DNA from: Oscillospiraceae bacterium
GTDB lineage: Bacteria; Bacillota; Clostridia; Oscillospirales; Ruminococcaceae
Length of the DNA: 64,000 bases
NCBI GenBank assembly: GCA_009784825.1
Contig: WQXO01000002.1
Location: 62,001 to 126,000, forward strand
Direction: 5' to 3'
Below, piece after piece: positions 14,581-22,363 of this stretch (position 1 is the stretch's first letter; each line of letters starts with the position of its first letter). Under the pieces are notes generated by a model. That model had not been told where the DNA came from and searched no databases. It was given only the letters and a program-made list of their open reading frames with translations. The translations under genes and the position numbers were made by a program.

Positions 14581-15758
14581 AAGCTATCTAATTTTTCCAC
14601 CATGTCATAACCGAACAGCAATATATCATTGCCGATGTTTATGAATTTCGTGAACTCCTCGTCTAAAGAAAAAGCCTCATAATCTGACAATAACGTGTCA
14701 TAACAAGCAATACGATAGGGTTCGAGAACGTATACGCCGTCCTTTGAAATTTTAACCTGTGACGAACCCGCGGGAACTTGTGCTTGTGCGATTATTTGTG
14801 CTGACGAATCCAATAAAACCAACCATGTTATTCCCGCTGAAAAATCGTTGATTAATAATGCAGAGAAATCGGAATTTAAATCATGGTCAATGATGTTCCC
14901 GACGAATGAGAAAACGCCTTTCGATTTGCCGCTGTCCGCCTCGAACGAGAACAGCCCGGTATCGCACAGCACAAAAACATTCTCCTCGTCTGCGTGAATG
15001 GCAAGCGGCAATGCGTTAAGCGGGAGAACCGATTTCCAGACCCCATCCTCCTCATCTGCGGTAGTCGTGTCAAACCTGTATACCGCCGCAGTGTTATCAC
15101 CGCCGTAAAACCCTATTACCGCCACAATAATATCCTTGTCGTTATTCATAAAAGCTACTCTCATTATATGCTCGTCTACAAAACGGTGACGGTATTTCCA
15201 GTTCCCCCGTCCGTCGAATATCTCAAGAATATTAGTATACACCGTTCCTCTGTATACTATTGCCGCCATATCCCCCGAACCCATTTCGGCATAGACAATT
15301 CTGTCGTCGGTGGAATTGTGATACACCCGCCCGTTTTTAGAATAAAGCGAGAACTGCCGCCCGTTTTGGTCATAAACGAGAATTCTCTTATCGTTGACCG
15401 ACATTCTCGGATTAGCGTACCCGTGCTGCCACAAATCATACTGTGCTCCGTTTGCGGCATACATATACACATATGTATCCGTGACAATGGTGAACCCGTC
15501 CTCAAAATTATCGAAAGCGTAGCCGGTGCTGCCGGGCAGCTTCACGGGGAAACCCGCCTCACCCATTGTTGTGCCTGTGAAAGTGTTGAATAATCTCGGT
15601 GCAATCCCTTGTAACGGGGCGACAATCGCTCGAAAGTTAAGCACCACTAATAAAACGCAGATTGTAACAATTGCGAATATAATCAGATTTATTAAATTGC
15701 TCTTTTGCTTTTTGCGTTTGCGGAAAGCAACAATGTCATTCGGGTTGTTTCGGTTCAT
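14577..15758 (-). CDS. DUF5711-type membrane-anchored beta-propeller-like protein
   Basis: 393 residues: a basic N-terminus (FRKRKKQKSN), one membrane helix (about 23-45), then a large outer domain of repeated beta segments (FEDGFTIVTDTYVYMYAANG, RILVYDQNGRQFSLYSKNG, MAAIVYRGTVYTNILEIFDG) with propeller-like periodicity. It matches my memory of the DUF5711 family in Clostridia, whose function is unknown. It starts inside the end of truA (23-base overlap) after AAGGTGG. The family name is moderately sure. Confidence 0.7.
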   Translation of the reverse strand: MNRNNPNDIVAFRKRKKQKSNLINLIIFAIVTICVLLVVLNFRAIVAPLQGIAPRLFNTFTGTTMGEAGFPVKLPGSTGYAFDNFEDGFTIVTDTYVYMYAANGAQYDLWQHGYANPRMSVNDKRILVYDQNGRQFSLYSKNGRVYHNSTDDRIVYAEMGSGDMAAIVYRGTVYTNILEIFDGRGNWKYRHRFVDEHIMRVAFMNNDKDIIVAVIGFYGGDNTAAVYRFDTTTADEEDGVWKSVLPLNALPLAIHADEENVFVLCDTGLFSFEADSGKSKGVFSFVGNIIDHDLNSDFSALLINDFSAGITWLVLLDSSAQIIAQAQVPAGSSQVKISKDGVYVLEPYRIACYDTLLSDYEAFSLDEEFTKFINIGNDILLFGYDMVEKLDSL

Positions 15759-16506
15759 AATCCACCTTATTCAAATATAGTCCCTGCGGGGGAAGTGTTA
15801 CACCTGCCAATTCCCTTTTACCGCCCGCTAAGGATTCACGCACATCGTCAATAGTCCGCTTACCCTCGCTTACGTATACCAATGTCCCTGCCATAATCCT
15901 CACCATGTTGTGTAAAAATCCGTTGCCCGTTACCGTCAGCTCAACATACTCGCCTTTCCGCTTAACCGTAAAATCGTATATTTTGCGGAAGGTTCCGTAT
16001 TTCTTGGATTGAACGAGTTCTAATGATTCGGCTTTGCAGTATGCGGAAAAATCATGGATTCCTATGAATAATTTCGCCGCCTCAGCCATCAATTCCTCAT
16101 TTAAGCTTTTCGGGTAAAAGAACGACATATCCCTCATAAACACATCACGAACCGAACCGTTATGAATAAGATAAGAATACTCCTTGCTCGTTGCGTTATA
16201 CCGTGCATGGAAATTATCGTCAACATCTTCACAGGACAGCACCGCAATGTCCGGGGGGAGAAGCCCGTTCATGGCTTTAACGAATCCCATGTGCGGGATA
16301 ACCCGCTCCGTCCACATATTAAAGCAGAACGCCCTTGCGTGGACACCTGCATCGGTTCTCCCGCAGCCGGTTATGCCGATTGGAGCTTTCAGAATGTTTT
16401 CGGCGGCAATTTCTAATTCCGCTTGAATAGTGGGAGCGTTATTTTGAATCTGGAAGCCGTGATAGTTAGCACCGTTGAATGAAATTATTACTTTTAAGTT
16501 TCTCAT
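15736..16506 (-). CDS. truA: tRNA pseudouridine(38-40) synthase TruA
   Basis: Isomerises uridines 38-40 in the tRNA anticodon arm. The catalytic aspartate lies in GCGRTDAGVHA. DNFHARYNATSKEYSYLI, FIGIHDFSAYCK and NGFLHNMVRIMAGTLV are diagnostic. 256 residues, normal length. truA after ecfT is the usual order in Firmicutes; here a HEAT-repeat gene stands between them. Confidence 0.97.
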   Translation of the reverse strand: MRNLKVIISFNGANYHGFQIQNNAPTIQAELEIAAENILKAPIGITGCGRTDAGVHARAFCFNMWTERVIPHMGFVKAMNGLLPPDIAVLSCEDVDDNFHARYNATSKEYSYLIHNGSVRDVFMRDMSFFYPKSLNEELMAEAAKLFIGIHDFSAYCKAESLELVQSKKYGTFRKIYDFTVKRKGEYVELTVTGNGFLHNMVRIMAGTLVYVSEGKRTIDDVRESLAGGKRELAGVTLPPQGLYLNKVDYEPKQPE

Positions 16507-16529
16507 AAATTAATACTTTCGTTTATAAT

Positions 16530-17612
16530 TTAATCCTCTGCATCATACGGCTTAGGCGGGAATTTTAAGCGGATTTCCTGATACCCGCCCGCTGTCGGCC
16601 CGCTGTTCATCAAAGGGTTGTCCCATCTGGGGATTTCCACCTTAGCCTTGACCCAATTCCATATCGGTAATAATACATAGGGGTTGGTTTCGGCTAATTT
16701 AATCATCGCCATTGCGTCGGTTACGTCGTTGTATTCCATGTCGCCGACTAACCCTGCATACTCACTGTATTCATCTAATTTTTTATACGCTTCGACTTTC
16801 ACATCATCATCTGTGGAGGAATTTAAAATATCAAGAATGTCGTTTTGGTTTTGAAGCTTCTTTACCGCTGTTCTGCAAACGAAACGGTCTTTATCGTTCT
16901 TGGCGATTTTCGCTAAGATGATTTGGTCTTCCAATTTCTCAACCGCACGAAGTCTTACACAGCCGTCACTGTCGTTGACGGCAATGTCTGCTACAATGTC
17001 AGGGTCTGTCAGCCTTGCAACTGCCTCCAACCTTACTCGTGCATCACTGTCAAGCCTTGCAATATTAATAAGCACCGGCTGGTCGTATATCTTAACCACC
17101 GCCCTTTGTCGGGCACTGCAATCGGTATCGTTTTCTGCAATTTCCGCAAGGATTTCCGGGTCATTTAACTTAGTCACCGCACCCACTCGAACGAAGCTGT
17201 CCGGGTCGTTCATGGCAATGCTTTTTAAAACATGATTGTCCTCTAACTTTGCAACTGCCACATGTCGAACATTCCTGTCTTTATCAGAGATTGCCACCCT
17301 TGTAATTATGTACTGGTCGTCTAACCTCACGACGGCGTTTTCTCTGATATACTCGTCTTCATCGGTTAGGGCAATGCTCGCAAGCACCGACTGATTAGTC
17401 AGCTTACCCACTGCCTTTTGCCGTGTCGGCCCGCAGGTTGCGGTTTTTGCGATTTCCTCAAGTATCGTTTGATTGTTAATCATCTCCACCGCTTCAATCC
17501 GCACCTCGGAAAGCGGTGCTTTCATCGCAATTGCGGCAAGCTCCGTTTGTTTAGTAGTTTTCCTTAATGCATCGAACGCCTTTTCCCTGTTTTTACTTTT
17601 CCAAGCCGCCAT
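16530..17612 (-). CDS. HEAT-type repeat protein with seven or more 26-residue repeats
   Basis: A soluble alpha-solenoid. From about residue 60 to 260 units of exactly 26 residues follow each other, of the form I/VLxxIAxNDxDxxVRxxAVxKLxD (for example SIAMNDPDSFVRVGAVTKL). A C-terminal part (about 300-360) lacks the repeat and is Pro-rich. The start is ATG 17612 with GGAGG seven bases before; the longer frame begins inside ecfT. Such repeats bind proteins; the partner is not visible. It sits between ecfT and truA in the same orientation, which is not the standard locus. Confidence 0.8.
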   Translation of the reverse strand: MAAWKSKNREKAFDALRKTTKQTELAAIAMKAPLSEVRIEAVEMINNQTILEEIAKTATCGPTRQKAVGKLTNQSVLASIALTDEDEYIRENAVVRLDDQYIITRVAISDKDRNVRHVAVAKLEDNHVLKSIAMNDPDSFVRVGAVTKLNDPEILAEIAENDTDCSARQRAVVKIYDQPVLINIARLDSDARVRLEAVARLTDPDIVADIAVNDSDGCVRLRAVEKLEDQIILAKIAKNDKDRFVCRTAVKKLQNQNDILDILNSSTDDDVKVEAYKKLDEYSEYAGLVGDMEYNDVTDAMAMIKLAETNPYVLLPIWNWVKAKVEIPRWDNPLMNSGPTAGGYQEIRLKFPPKPYDAED

Positions 17613-17628
17613 AGCAAAACCTCCAAAA

Positions 17629-18432
17629 TCAGAATAACATATTCGCCAAAACAACCGTACCCGATATACATAACATAATAAAACCTGCGATAACATCTAA
17701 ATAGCTTGTCCTTAACTGCCTTAGTCTTGTCCTGCCCTCGCCTCCGGTGTAGCACCGGCATTCCATCGCCATTGCGAGTTCGTTCGCATGCTTGAACGCC
17801 GATATAAACAGCGGAATCATAATAGGAACCAACGCCCTTGCTCTTTTTATCAGTCCGCCTGTGTCTAAGCTGGCTCCCCTTGCCTTTTGTGCCGACATAA
17901 TTCTGTCGGTTTCCTCGATTAATATTGGGATATACCGCAGTGCAATTGTCATCATCATCGCCAATTCGTGGGAGGGGAACTTGATTTTTTTAAGCGGTGA
18001 CAGCAGACTTTCAATTGCATCGGTCAGCATAATGGGTGAGGTGGTATACGTCAGCAGTGACATTCCGATAATTAATGAGATTATGCGGATTATCATGAAT
18101 ATCGATGTACTCATGCCCTCGGGGTATATTTTAATGAACCCGTATTCCACAAGCGGTTCCTCCCCTGTTATGAAGAACAGGTTGAGTATTCCTGTGAAAA
18201 CAATCAGCGGGATAATCGGTCGCAGGCTTTTTAAAATCAGACGAAACTTAATTCTTGAAATGGTATATACGATTAGAATAAACGCCGCCGATATTGCCAA
18301 GGCTGTGAAGTTGCGTGCCATAAACAGCATGACCACAAAGAACATGTCGAATATGATTTTGCACCTGCTGTCAAGCCGGTGGATTATTGAATTTCCGGGG
18401 AAATATTGCCCGAGGGTGATGTCTTTAAGCAT
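17629..18432 (-). CDS. ecfT: ECF transporter transmembrane subunit EcfT
   Basis: Membrane scaffold that couples the EcfA1-EcfA2 ATPases to exchangeable substrate-binding S components for vitamins and metals. It has several hydrophobic helices and two coupling-helix motifs, MSAQKARGAS and MAMECRCYTGGEGRT, plus the N-terminal GQYFPGNSIIHRLDSRCKI. Its 267 residues are normal. No S component is in the window, as expected for a group II (shared) module. It is separated from ecfA2 by five accessory genes. Confidence 0.95.
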   Translation of the reverse strand: MLKDITLGQYFPGNSIIHRLDSRCKIIFDMFFVVMLFMARNFTALAISAAFILIVYTISRIKFRLILKSLRPIIPLIVFTGILNLFFITGEEPLVEYGFIKIYPEGMSTSIFMIIRIISLIIGMSLLTYTTSPIMLTDAIESLLSPLKKIKFPSHELAMMMTIALRYIPILIEETDRIMSAQKARGASLDTGGLIKRARALVPIMIPLFISAFKHANELAMAMECRCYTGGEGRTRLRQLRTSYLDVIAGFIMLCISGTVVLANMLF

Positions 18433-18474
18433 TGGTTTTCCTTTTTTTATTTTTCTATTTTTATTCTGTTTCGA

Positions 18475-18708
18475 TTATGCAACCTTGCTGTTGTTATAGT
18501 CCACAACGGCAATTTCACTAATAGTTGACTTAGCCGTTGATAATACTTCTTCTAAATGCTTAACTACATCACCTGTATAAATAATCTCGTTACATTCGAT
18601 ACACTTATGGCAAGGTACATTACGAATAATAACAAGACGTCCGTCTAAGTCTGTAACATCTGATGTTGTTGATACAAAAGTTTTCGCTCCGCAAGAAATA
18701 CATCTCAT
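18475..18708 (-). CDS. YgiT-type zinc-finger antitoxin-like protein
   Basis: A 77-residue protein starting MRCISCGAKTF, with two CxxC pairs (Cys3/Cys6, and within VPCHKCIECNEIIYTGD) typical of YgiT/MqsA N-terminal zinc domains that neutralise MqsR-like or DUF4258 toxins. The start is ATG 18708 after AAAGGAG. It overlaps the DUF4258 gene by four bases. It lacks the helix-turn-helix half of full MqsA. Confidence 0.85.
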   Translation of the reverse strand: MRCISCGAKTFVSTTSDVTDLDGRLVIIRNVPCHKCIECNEIIYTGDVVKHLEEVLSTAKSTISEIAVVDYNNSKVA

Positions 18709-19031
18709 AATTGTTTCTCCTTTCTGGTTTTCAAATCGCTTTCCCACTCGTTTTCATCGGGATAATATGCAGTGATTATATAGAGATATGAACTTTCAAT
18801 GCTTGCAACTATGTGCATATATTTATTCTGCTCCGTTTTTCCTAAAACTAAGCACCCCGGGAATGGTTTACTATTTTCATATTGTTCTATAACTTCACCT
18901 GCCGAAACAGCAGTCTTTATATTTTCGATAGTTATATTGCGTTCTGTAAGGCGTTTTCTTGCATGGTTTGTAATAGCAATGCTTTTATCATTGCATAGAT
19001 TCCGTAAATCATTTATTTCAAGCAAATTCAT
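18705..19031 (-). CDS. DUF4258 domain protein, probable toxin of the YgiT pair
   Basis: 108 residues. ITNHARKRLTERNITIENIKTAV is the conserved DUF4258 helix pair with the HAxxR motif, followed by short beta strands (KYMHIVASIESSYLYIITAYYP). Proteins of this type next to YgiT zinc fingers are thought to be RelE/MqsR-like toxins. The start is ATG 19029-19031, which overlaps the stop of the fic gene as TGATG, so translation is coupled. Toxicity is inferred from family and pairing. Confidence 0.82.
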   Translation of the reverse strand: MNLLEINDLRNLCNDKSIAITNHARKRLTERNITIENIKTAVSAGEVIEQYENSKPFPGCLVLGKTEQNKYMHIVASIESSYLYIITAYYPDENEWESDLKTRKEKQL

Positions 19032-19777
19032 CAACTCCTTTTTAACGTGCTGTCCCACGTTTTGATTGTTTGAGATTTAATAAATTCATAAAGCGGTTGA
19101 ATTTCTTCATCGCTGTCGTATTTTTCGAGTGCCTCATAGTAGTGTTTCTTGTCCTCGTCATACACGATTAGCGGAGGGTGATTATTCAACATTAAATAAT
19201 AATTGAGCAGCGTCCGCCCTACACGTCCGTTCCCGTCTGCGAACGGGTGAATATATTCAAACCTTGCGTGGAAATATGCCCCGATTTTTAGAATATTTTC
19301 ATCATCGGCACAATTAATTTCATTTAATAAATCCACTATATCTTTTTCGACGTTTTCCGGTTTTGAACCGACCTCGTACCGCCCTGTCACATAATCGACT
19401 TTTTTGAATTCCCCGCTTCGCTCGTTGTTGTCAACATAACGGCGTTCATCATATGTCCCCGCTGTTAAAAGCAGATGAACCTCTTTAACTAAATTGACTG
19501 TCATGGGTTTCTTTGCAATTATATATTCTTTCAGAATGTCGTAGCAGATTTTTTGGTTTTGCTGCTCGAGTAAGGTTCGTGCGTTTCCTGTGTAGTTAAT
19601 TACTTTGCCGTTATCAAATAATTCACGCGTGTCGTGATAGTCGGTTTCGGGGTTCTCTATTTTATTGGAATTATACGCAAACAGCACACGGAAATTATGC
19701 AGCTTGTTTTCTAAATCAGTGACTGTTTTTATTTCCGGGTTTCGCCACAGATTTATGATTTGTTGGTATTTATCCAT
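19031..19777 (-). CDS. Fic family protein with N-terminal inhibitory helix (class II)
   Basis: AMP-transferring or related Fic enzyme. The active-site loop HPFADGNGRVGR (about residues 176-187) is complete: catalytic His, acidic residue and GNGR anion hole. Upstream, SNKIEN (about 36-41) fits the (S/T)xxxE(G/N) inhibitory motif that blocks ATP in class II Fic proteins. Residues 100-130 hold the flap region. I set the start at ATG 19777: 25 bases covering its ribosome site and start are identical to those of the next upstream gene (20304-20328). Target unknown. Confidence 0.92.
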   Translation of the reverse strand: MDKYQQIINLWRNPEIKTVTDLENKLHNFRVLFAYNSNKIENPETDYHDTRELFDNGKVINYTGNARTLLEQQNQKICYDILKEYIIAKKPMTVNLVKEVHLLLTAGTYDERRYVDNNERSGEFKKVDYVTGRYEVGSKPENVEKDIVDLLNEINCADDENILKIGAYFHARFEYIHPFADGNGRVGRTLLNYYLMLNNHPPLIVYDEDKKHYYEALEKYDSDEEIQPLYEFIKSQTIKTWDSTLKRS

Positions 19778-19794
19778 TCGAGTATCCTCTCTTT
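19770..19794. repeat. Translation-start repeat, copy C
   Basis: 25 bases identical to 20304-20328, spanning the ribosome site (GAGAGGATACTCGA on the minus strand) and ATGGATAA of the fic gene. Part of this unit is also found in the 3' end of ecfA2. Confidence 0.88.
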
Positions 19795-19801
19795 CATTCA
19801 T

Positions 19802-20311
19802 TCACCTATTTAACTCCTCTAACTTTGATACCATATCAGACATATCATATGAGCCTTCTATTTTCTTACGGTTGCTGACCATTCCCCGCCACATTGATGC
19901 GATTGGTAAAATTGCTGTGGCAAGAATAGTCATATACCATAACAAATTATTAATATCTGCAAAACTCCATAAAAACATCGGCATCCATATAGGATATAAC
20001 AATACACCTACAACATTAATAACCGCACTATTTCCGAAAGCAAAGGTAATTGACAGAATCAATACTAAAATAACAAGCAGCCCGACTGCCGGTATAAAAG
20101 AAAGAAGATTATGTTTAATACTATTGTATTTCTTTATGAATTTTCTGCCGCAAAAAATGTTGACAGCAATGATGAATAATAAATAAAGCACCATCGCAAG
20201 TATCGGGTTGATAAGCTCCAAAAAATATGCACCAAACGCTGAAACGCATGTTGATATTAAATGAATAAAAAACACTTTTATGTTGTTGATGATTATTCCT
20301 TTTTTATCCAT
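19802..20311 (-). CDS. Four-helix membrane protein of unknown function
   Basis: 169 residues with hydrophobic segments near 10-30, 36-52, 70-95 and 115-140, a basic N-terminus and a polar C-terminal tail (WRGMVSNRKKIEG, then MVSKLEELNR). I do not recognise the family. It shares its translation start region with the downstream fic gene and sits directly behind a 45-base copy of the 3' end of ecfA2. It may belong functionally to the fic gene or be independent cargo. Confidence 0.65.
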   Translation of the reverse strand: MDKKGIIINNIKVFFIHLISTCVSAFGAYFLELINPILAMVLYLLFIIAVNIFCGRKFIKKYNSIKHNLLSFIPAVGLLVILVLILSITFAFGNSAVINVVGVLLYPIWMPMFLWSFADINNLLWYMTILATAILPIASMWRGMVSNRKKIEGSYDMSDMVSKLEELNR

Positions 20312-20356
20312 TCGAGTATCCTCTCTTTTGCCCGTTCAACTGTGTAGATGTCGTTC
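20304..20356. repeat. Copy B of the ecfA2 3'-end repeat plus start region
   Basis: 20312-20356 matches 21001-21045 (coding for the end of ecfA2) at 42 of 45 bases; 20304-20328 matches 19770-19794 exactly. Together with copy A it forms direct repeats flanking the phd-relE pair. Confidence 0.9.
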
Positions 20357-20358
20357 TA

Positions 20359-20670
20359 TTAAACCAACCTTGATATATCTCTTCTGCTGTATACAAAACG
20401 ACGCATTTCCATTACATCGTCTATAACAACATAAAAAATTAAGTAATTGTTAACTCTGATTGTATAATAAGGTTGCTTTCTGTCTTTGGCAGAATGATAT
20501 TTGCGATAGGCTGTCGGATTCAATAATCGCTTTTCAACAGCTTTCTCGATTTCATCAACCAAACGCTCGGCGGCGGCAGGATTTTTAAGAATACTTGAAA
20601 TATATCTTTTCACTTCGGAAACATCTTGCTCAAACAACGGAAGATATTCCGGCTTATACTCCTTAAGCAT
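20359..20670 (-). CDS. RelE/ParE family toxin
   Basis: 103 residues with the ParE/RelE pattern: FEQDVSEVKRYISSILKNPAAAERLVDEIEKAV (helices), KQPYYTIRVNNYLIFYVV (central strands) and RRFVYSRRDISRLV (C-terminal basic strand). It overlaps the Phd-type antitoxin by eight bases. RelE members cleave mRNA at the ribosome and ParE members poison gyrase; which applies here cannot be told. The pair sits between direct repeats. Confidence 0.9.
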   Translation of the reverse strand: MLKEYKPEYLPLFEQDVSEVKRYISSILKNPAAAERLVDEIEKAVEKRLLNPTAYRKYHSAKDRKQPYYTIRVNNYLIFYVVIDDVMEMRRFVYSRRDISRLV

Positions 20671-20920
20671 TATTCTTGTTCCTTAATCTTGTGAATACTT
20701 CCTCATGTGTATACCTTACATTCGACATTTCGGCGGCATAATCAGCTTCATCAAGTTTTAGCTCTATACCGTCGGTGAGCTCGGAATATTTCTCAATACT
20801 CATAACCACCATTGTTCCGTAACCATTTTTAGTCAGAAACACGGGTTCGCCGTTGCCGACAACACCTTCTATTTCGGGGAATTTATTCCTTAAATCTGAT
20901 ACAGGTCTTATTTGTAACAT
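20663..20920 (-). CDS. Phd/YefM family antitoxin
   Basis: 85 residues. The N-terminal DNA-binding fold is typical (IRPVSDLRNKFPEIEGVV, EPVFLTKNGYGTMVVMSIEKY), and the C-terminal tail should wrap the toxin. GGAGGAG lies eight bases before the ATG. Upstream, two 22-base tandem repeats follow the likely -10 box and are candidate operators for autoregulation. Confidence 0.92.
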   Translation of the reverse strand: MLQIRPVSDLRNKFPEIEGVVGNGEPVFLTKNGYGTMVVMSIEKYSELTDGIELKLDEADYAAEMSNVRYTHEEVFTRLRNKNNA

Positions 20921-20945
20921 AATACCGGCTCCTCCAACTCGTTTT

Positions 20946-20989
20946 TTATCATAATATTATCACGTATTTATCATAATATTATCACGTAT
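20946..20989. repeat. Two 22-base tandem repeats at the antitoxin promoter
   Basis: TTATCATAATATTATCACG followed by TAT, twice in tandem (20946-20967 and 20968-20989). Each contains a TAATATTA palindrome. The second copy covers the ecfA2 stop codon. Likely operator for the Phd-type antitoxin. Confidence 0.8.
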
Positions 20990-21004
20990 TCATCATAATG
21001 TCAA
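20976..21004 (-). promoter_or_regulatory. Promoter for phd-relE inside the 3' end of ecfA2
   Basis: Minus strand: TTGACA (20999-21004), a 17-base spacer, TAATAT (20976-20981). The -35 box lies in the Ile-Leu-Asp-Ile codons of ecfA2, so the antitoxin promoter is partly coding sequence. Confidence 0.68.
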
Positions 21005-21836
21005 GTATCCTCTCGTTTGCCCGTTCGACTGTGTAGATGTCGTTCCCTAAATCCACGCCTCTTTCTTTAAGCAATTGTGCAAGTCGGGTAATCTGCGGGA
21101 CACCTAACCCGATTTCGGTGATTTCGTTGACGTGGGAGAACACCGTGTCGGTGTCCTCGTAGCAATGAATTCCGCCCTTGTTCATTACAATTACCTTGTT
21201 GGCGTATTTAACTATATCCTCCATTGAGTGGGAAACAAGAATTACCGTTATATCGGAATTTTTGTGATAGTTGTAAATATATGACAGAACCTTGTCCCGC
21301 CCTCTCGGGTCTAAGCCTGCTGCCGGCTCGTCTAAAATCAGAATCTGCGGCTGCATTGCGATAACTCCCGCAAGTGCTACCCTGCGTTTCTGCCCTCCCG
21401 ATAAATCGAAGGGTGAACGTATGAGCCACGTATCGTGAACTCCCATGTATTCTGCGGCTTTGAGAACACGCTCTTTTATTTCCTCCTCAGACAATCCCAT
21501 ATTTCGGGGCCCGAACGCAATATCCTTAAACACGGTTTCTTCAAACAACTGGTGCTCGGAATATTGGAAAACCAATCCCACTTCAAACCGAACGTCACGG
21601 ATATTAACACCCTTTGCACGAATGTTCCGCCCGTTAACCCACACCTCGCCGCTTGTCTGTTTTAATAAGCCGTTGAGGTGCTGCATTAGGGTGGACTTTC
21701 CGCTTCCGGTATGCCCGATTATTCCGATGAAGTCGCCTTTTTCTACAGTGAAGCTTATATCGTTAATTGCGGTAACTTCAAAAGGAGTTCCGACGGAATA
21801 TTTGTAGGAAAGGTTCTTAGTTTCGATTACTGTCAT
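20982..21836 (-). CDS. ecfA2: ECF transporter ATPase subunit EcfA2
   Basis: ABC ATPase of the energy-coupling-factor module. Walker A GHTGSGKSTL, Q-loop VFQYSEHQLFEETV, signature LSGGQKRRVALAG, Walker B ILILDEPAAGLDP and the switch His in LVSHSMEDI are all present. The YSEHQLFEETV segment marks the A2-type subunit. 284 residues, normal. The last 15 codons are duplicated at 20312-20356 and contain the -35 box of the phd-relE promoter. Confidence 0.96.
   Translation of the reverse strand: MTVIETKNLSYKYSVGTPFEVTAINDISFTVEKGDFIGIIGHTGSGKSTLMQHLNGLLKQTSGEVWVNGRNIRAKGVNIRDVRFEVGLVFQYSEHQLFEETVFKDIAFGPRNMGLSEEEIKERVLKAAEYMGVHDTWLIRSPFDLSGGQKRRVALAGVIAMQPQILILDEPAAGLDPRGRDKVLSYIYNYHKNSDITVILVSHSMEDIVKYANKVIVMNKGGIHCYEDTDTVFSHVNEITEIGLGVPQITRLAQLLKERGVDLGNDIYTVERANERILDIMMNT
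21001..21045. repeat. Copy A of the ecfA2 3'-end repeat (coding)
   Basis: 45 bases within ecfA2 matching 20312-20356 at 42 positions. Copies A and B are direct repeats that flank 20357-21000, which holds phd-relE and its promoter. Confidence 0.9.
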
Positions 21837-21866
21837 AGTTATCAGTTCCTGTATATTTACACAATA

Positions 21867-22046
21867 TTAGACACGTCTGTCCGAAAGAATATCATCACGT
21901 TTTGCATTAGACACAGCAATCTCTTCCGGTGTTACAACACGCTCCTCAACTATTACCTTATCTGTACCTTCACCACGAGTAATTCTAATTGTACACCCGT
22001 TTTTTCTTATACGCTCTGCATAAGGATTTTTAATAAATTTTCTCAT
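21867..22046 (-). CDS. Small antitoxin-like protein downstream of BrnT
   Basis: A 59-residue gene. It starts MRKFIKNPYAERIRKNG and ends SDRRV, is highly charged, and its ATG overlaps the BrnT stop by four bases (ATGA). An AAGGGGAAACC ribosome site precedes it. BrnT toxins are followed by a BrnA antitoxin in exactly this arrangement. I do not see the ribbon-helix-helix signature of classical BrnA with certainty, but VTPEEIAVSNAKRDDIL could be its helical part, so it is called by position. 30 bases separate it from ecfA2. Confidence 0.75.
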   Translation of the reverse strand: MRKFIKNPYAERIRKNGCTIRITRGEGTDKVIVEERVVTPEEIAVSNAKRDDILSDRRV

Positions 22047-22336
22047 TGGTTTCCCCTTTCACTCCAATATAAATCGATTTCAAATTTATCAGCTTTTCGG
22101 GCAGATATTAAACGGATTATATCACCTCGTTCACAATGACAAACAAAAAGTAGTTTTGTGTTTTCATCAAACCCAATAAGATTTTGGCGTTCTTCATTAT
22201 ACGAATGTTCATAATCGGTTTCAACAATAGCGTGAACATCATTAAACGCAGTCCAAGCAACATTGAAATCTACTCCGTGTTTCTTTATATTAATTTGGTT
22301 TTTATTTTCGTCCCATTCAAACATATTTCTTGTCAT
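22043..22336 (-). CDS. brnT: BrnT family toxin
   Basis: 97 residues with the full BrnT pattern: FEWDENKNQINIKKHGVDF, then VETDYEHSYNEERQNLIGF, then IIRLISARKADKFEIDLYW. BrnT is a RelE-fold ribonuclease toxin. It is followed by a small overlapping gene in the antitoxin position and lies between the sortase-like gene and ecfA2, in the same direction as the ECF operon. Confidence 0.95.
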   Translation of the reverse strand: MTRNMFEWDENKNQINIKKHGVDFNVAWTAFNDVHAIVETDYEHSYNEERQNLIGFDENTKLLFVCHCERGDIIRLISARKADKFEIDLYWSERGNQ

Positions 22337-22363
22337 TTAATTATAGTCCCTTATTATATTTTA

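Noticed and set aside
16530-17612. LRV (leucine-rich variant, iron-sulfur) protein
   Set aside because: LRV repeats are 24 residues and preceded by a four-Cys cluster domain; here repeats are 26 and the N-terminal cysteines are missing.
21711-22139. Plus-strand 142-codon frame over the ecfA2/antitoxin junction
   Set aside because: It runs antisense to ecfA2, the small antitoxin and brnT, and has neither family motif nor ribosome site.
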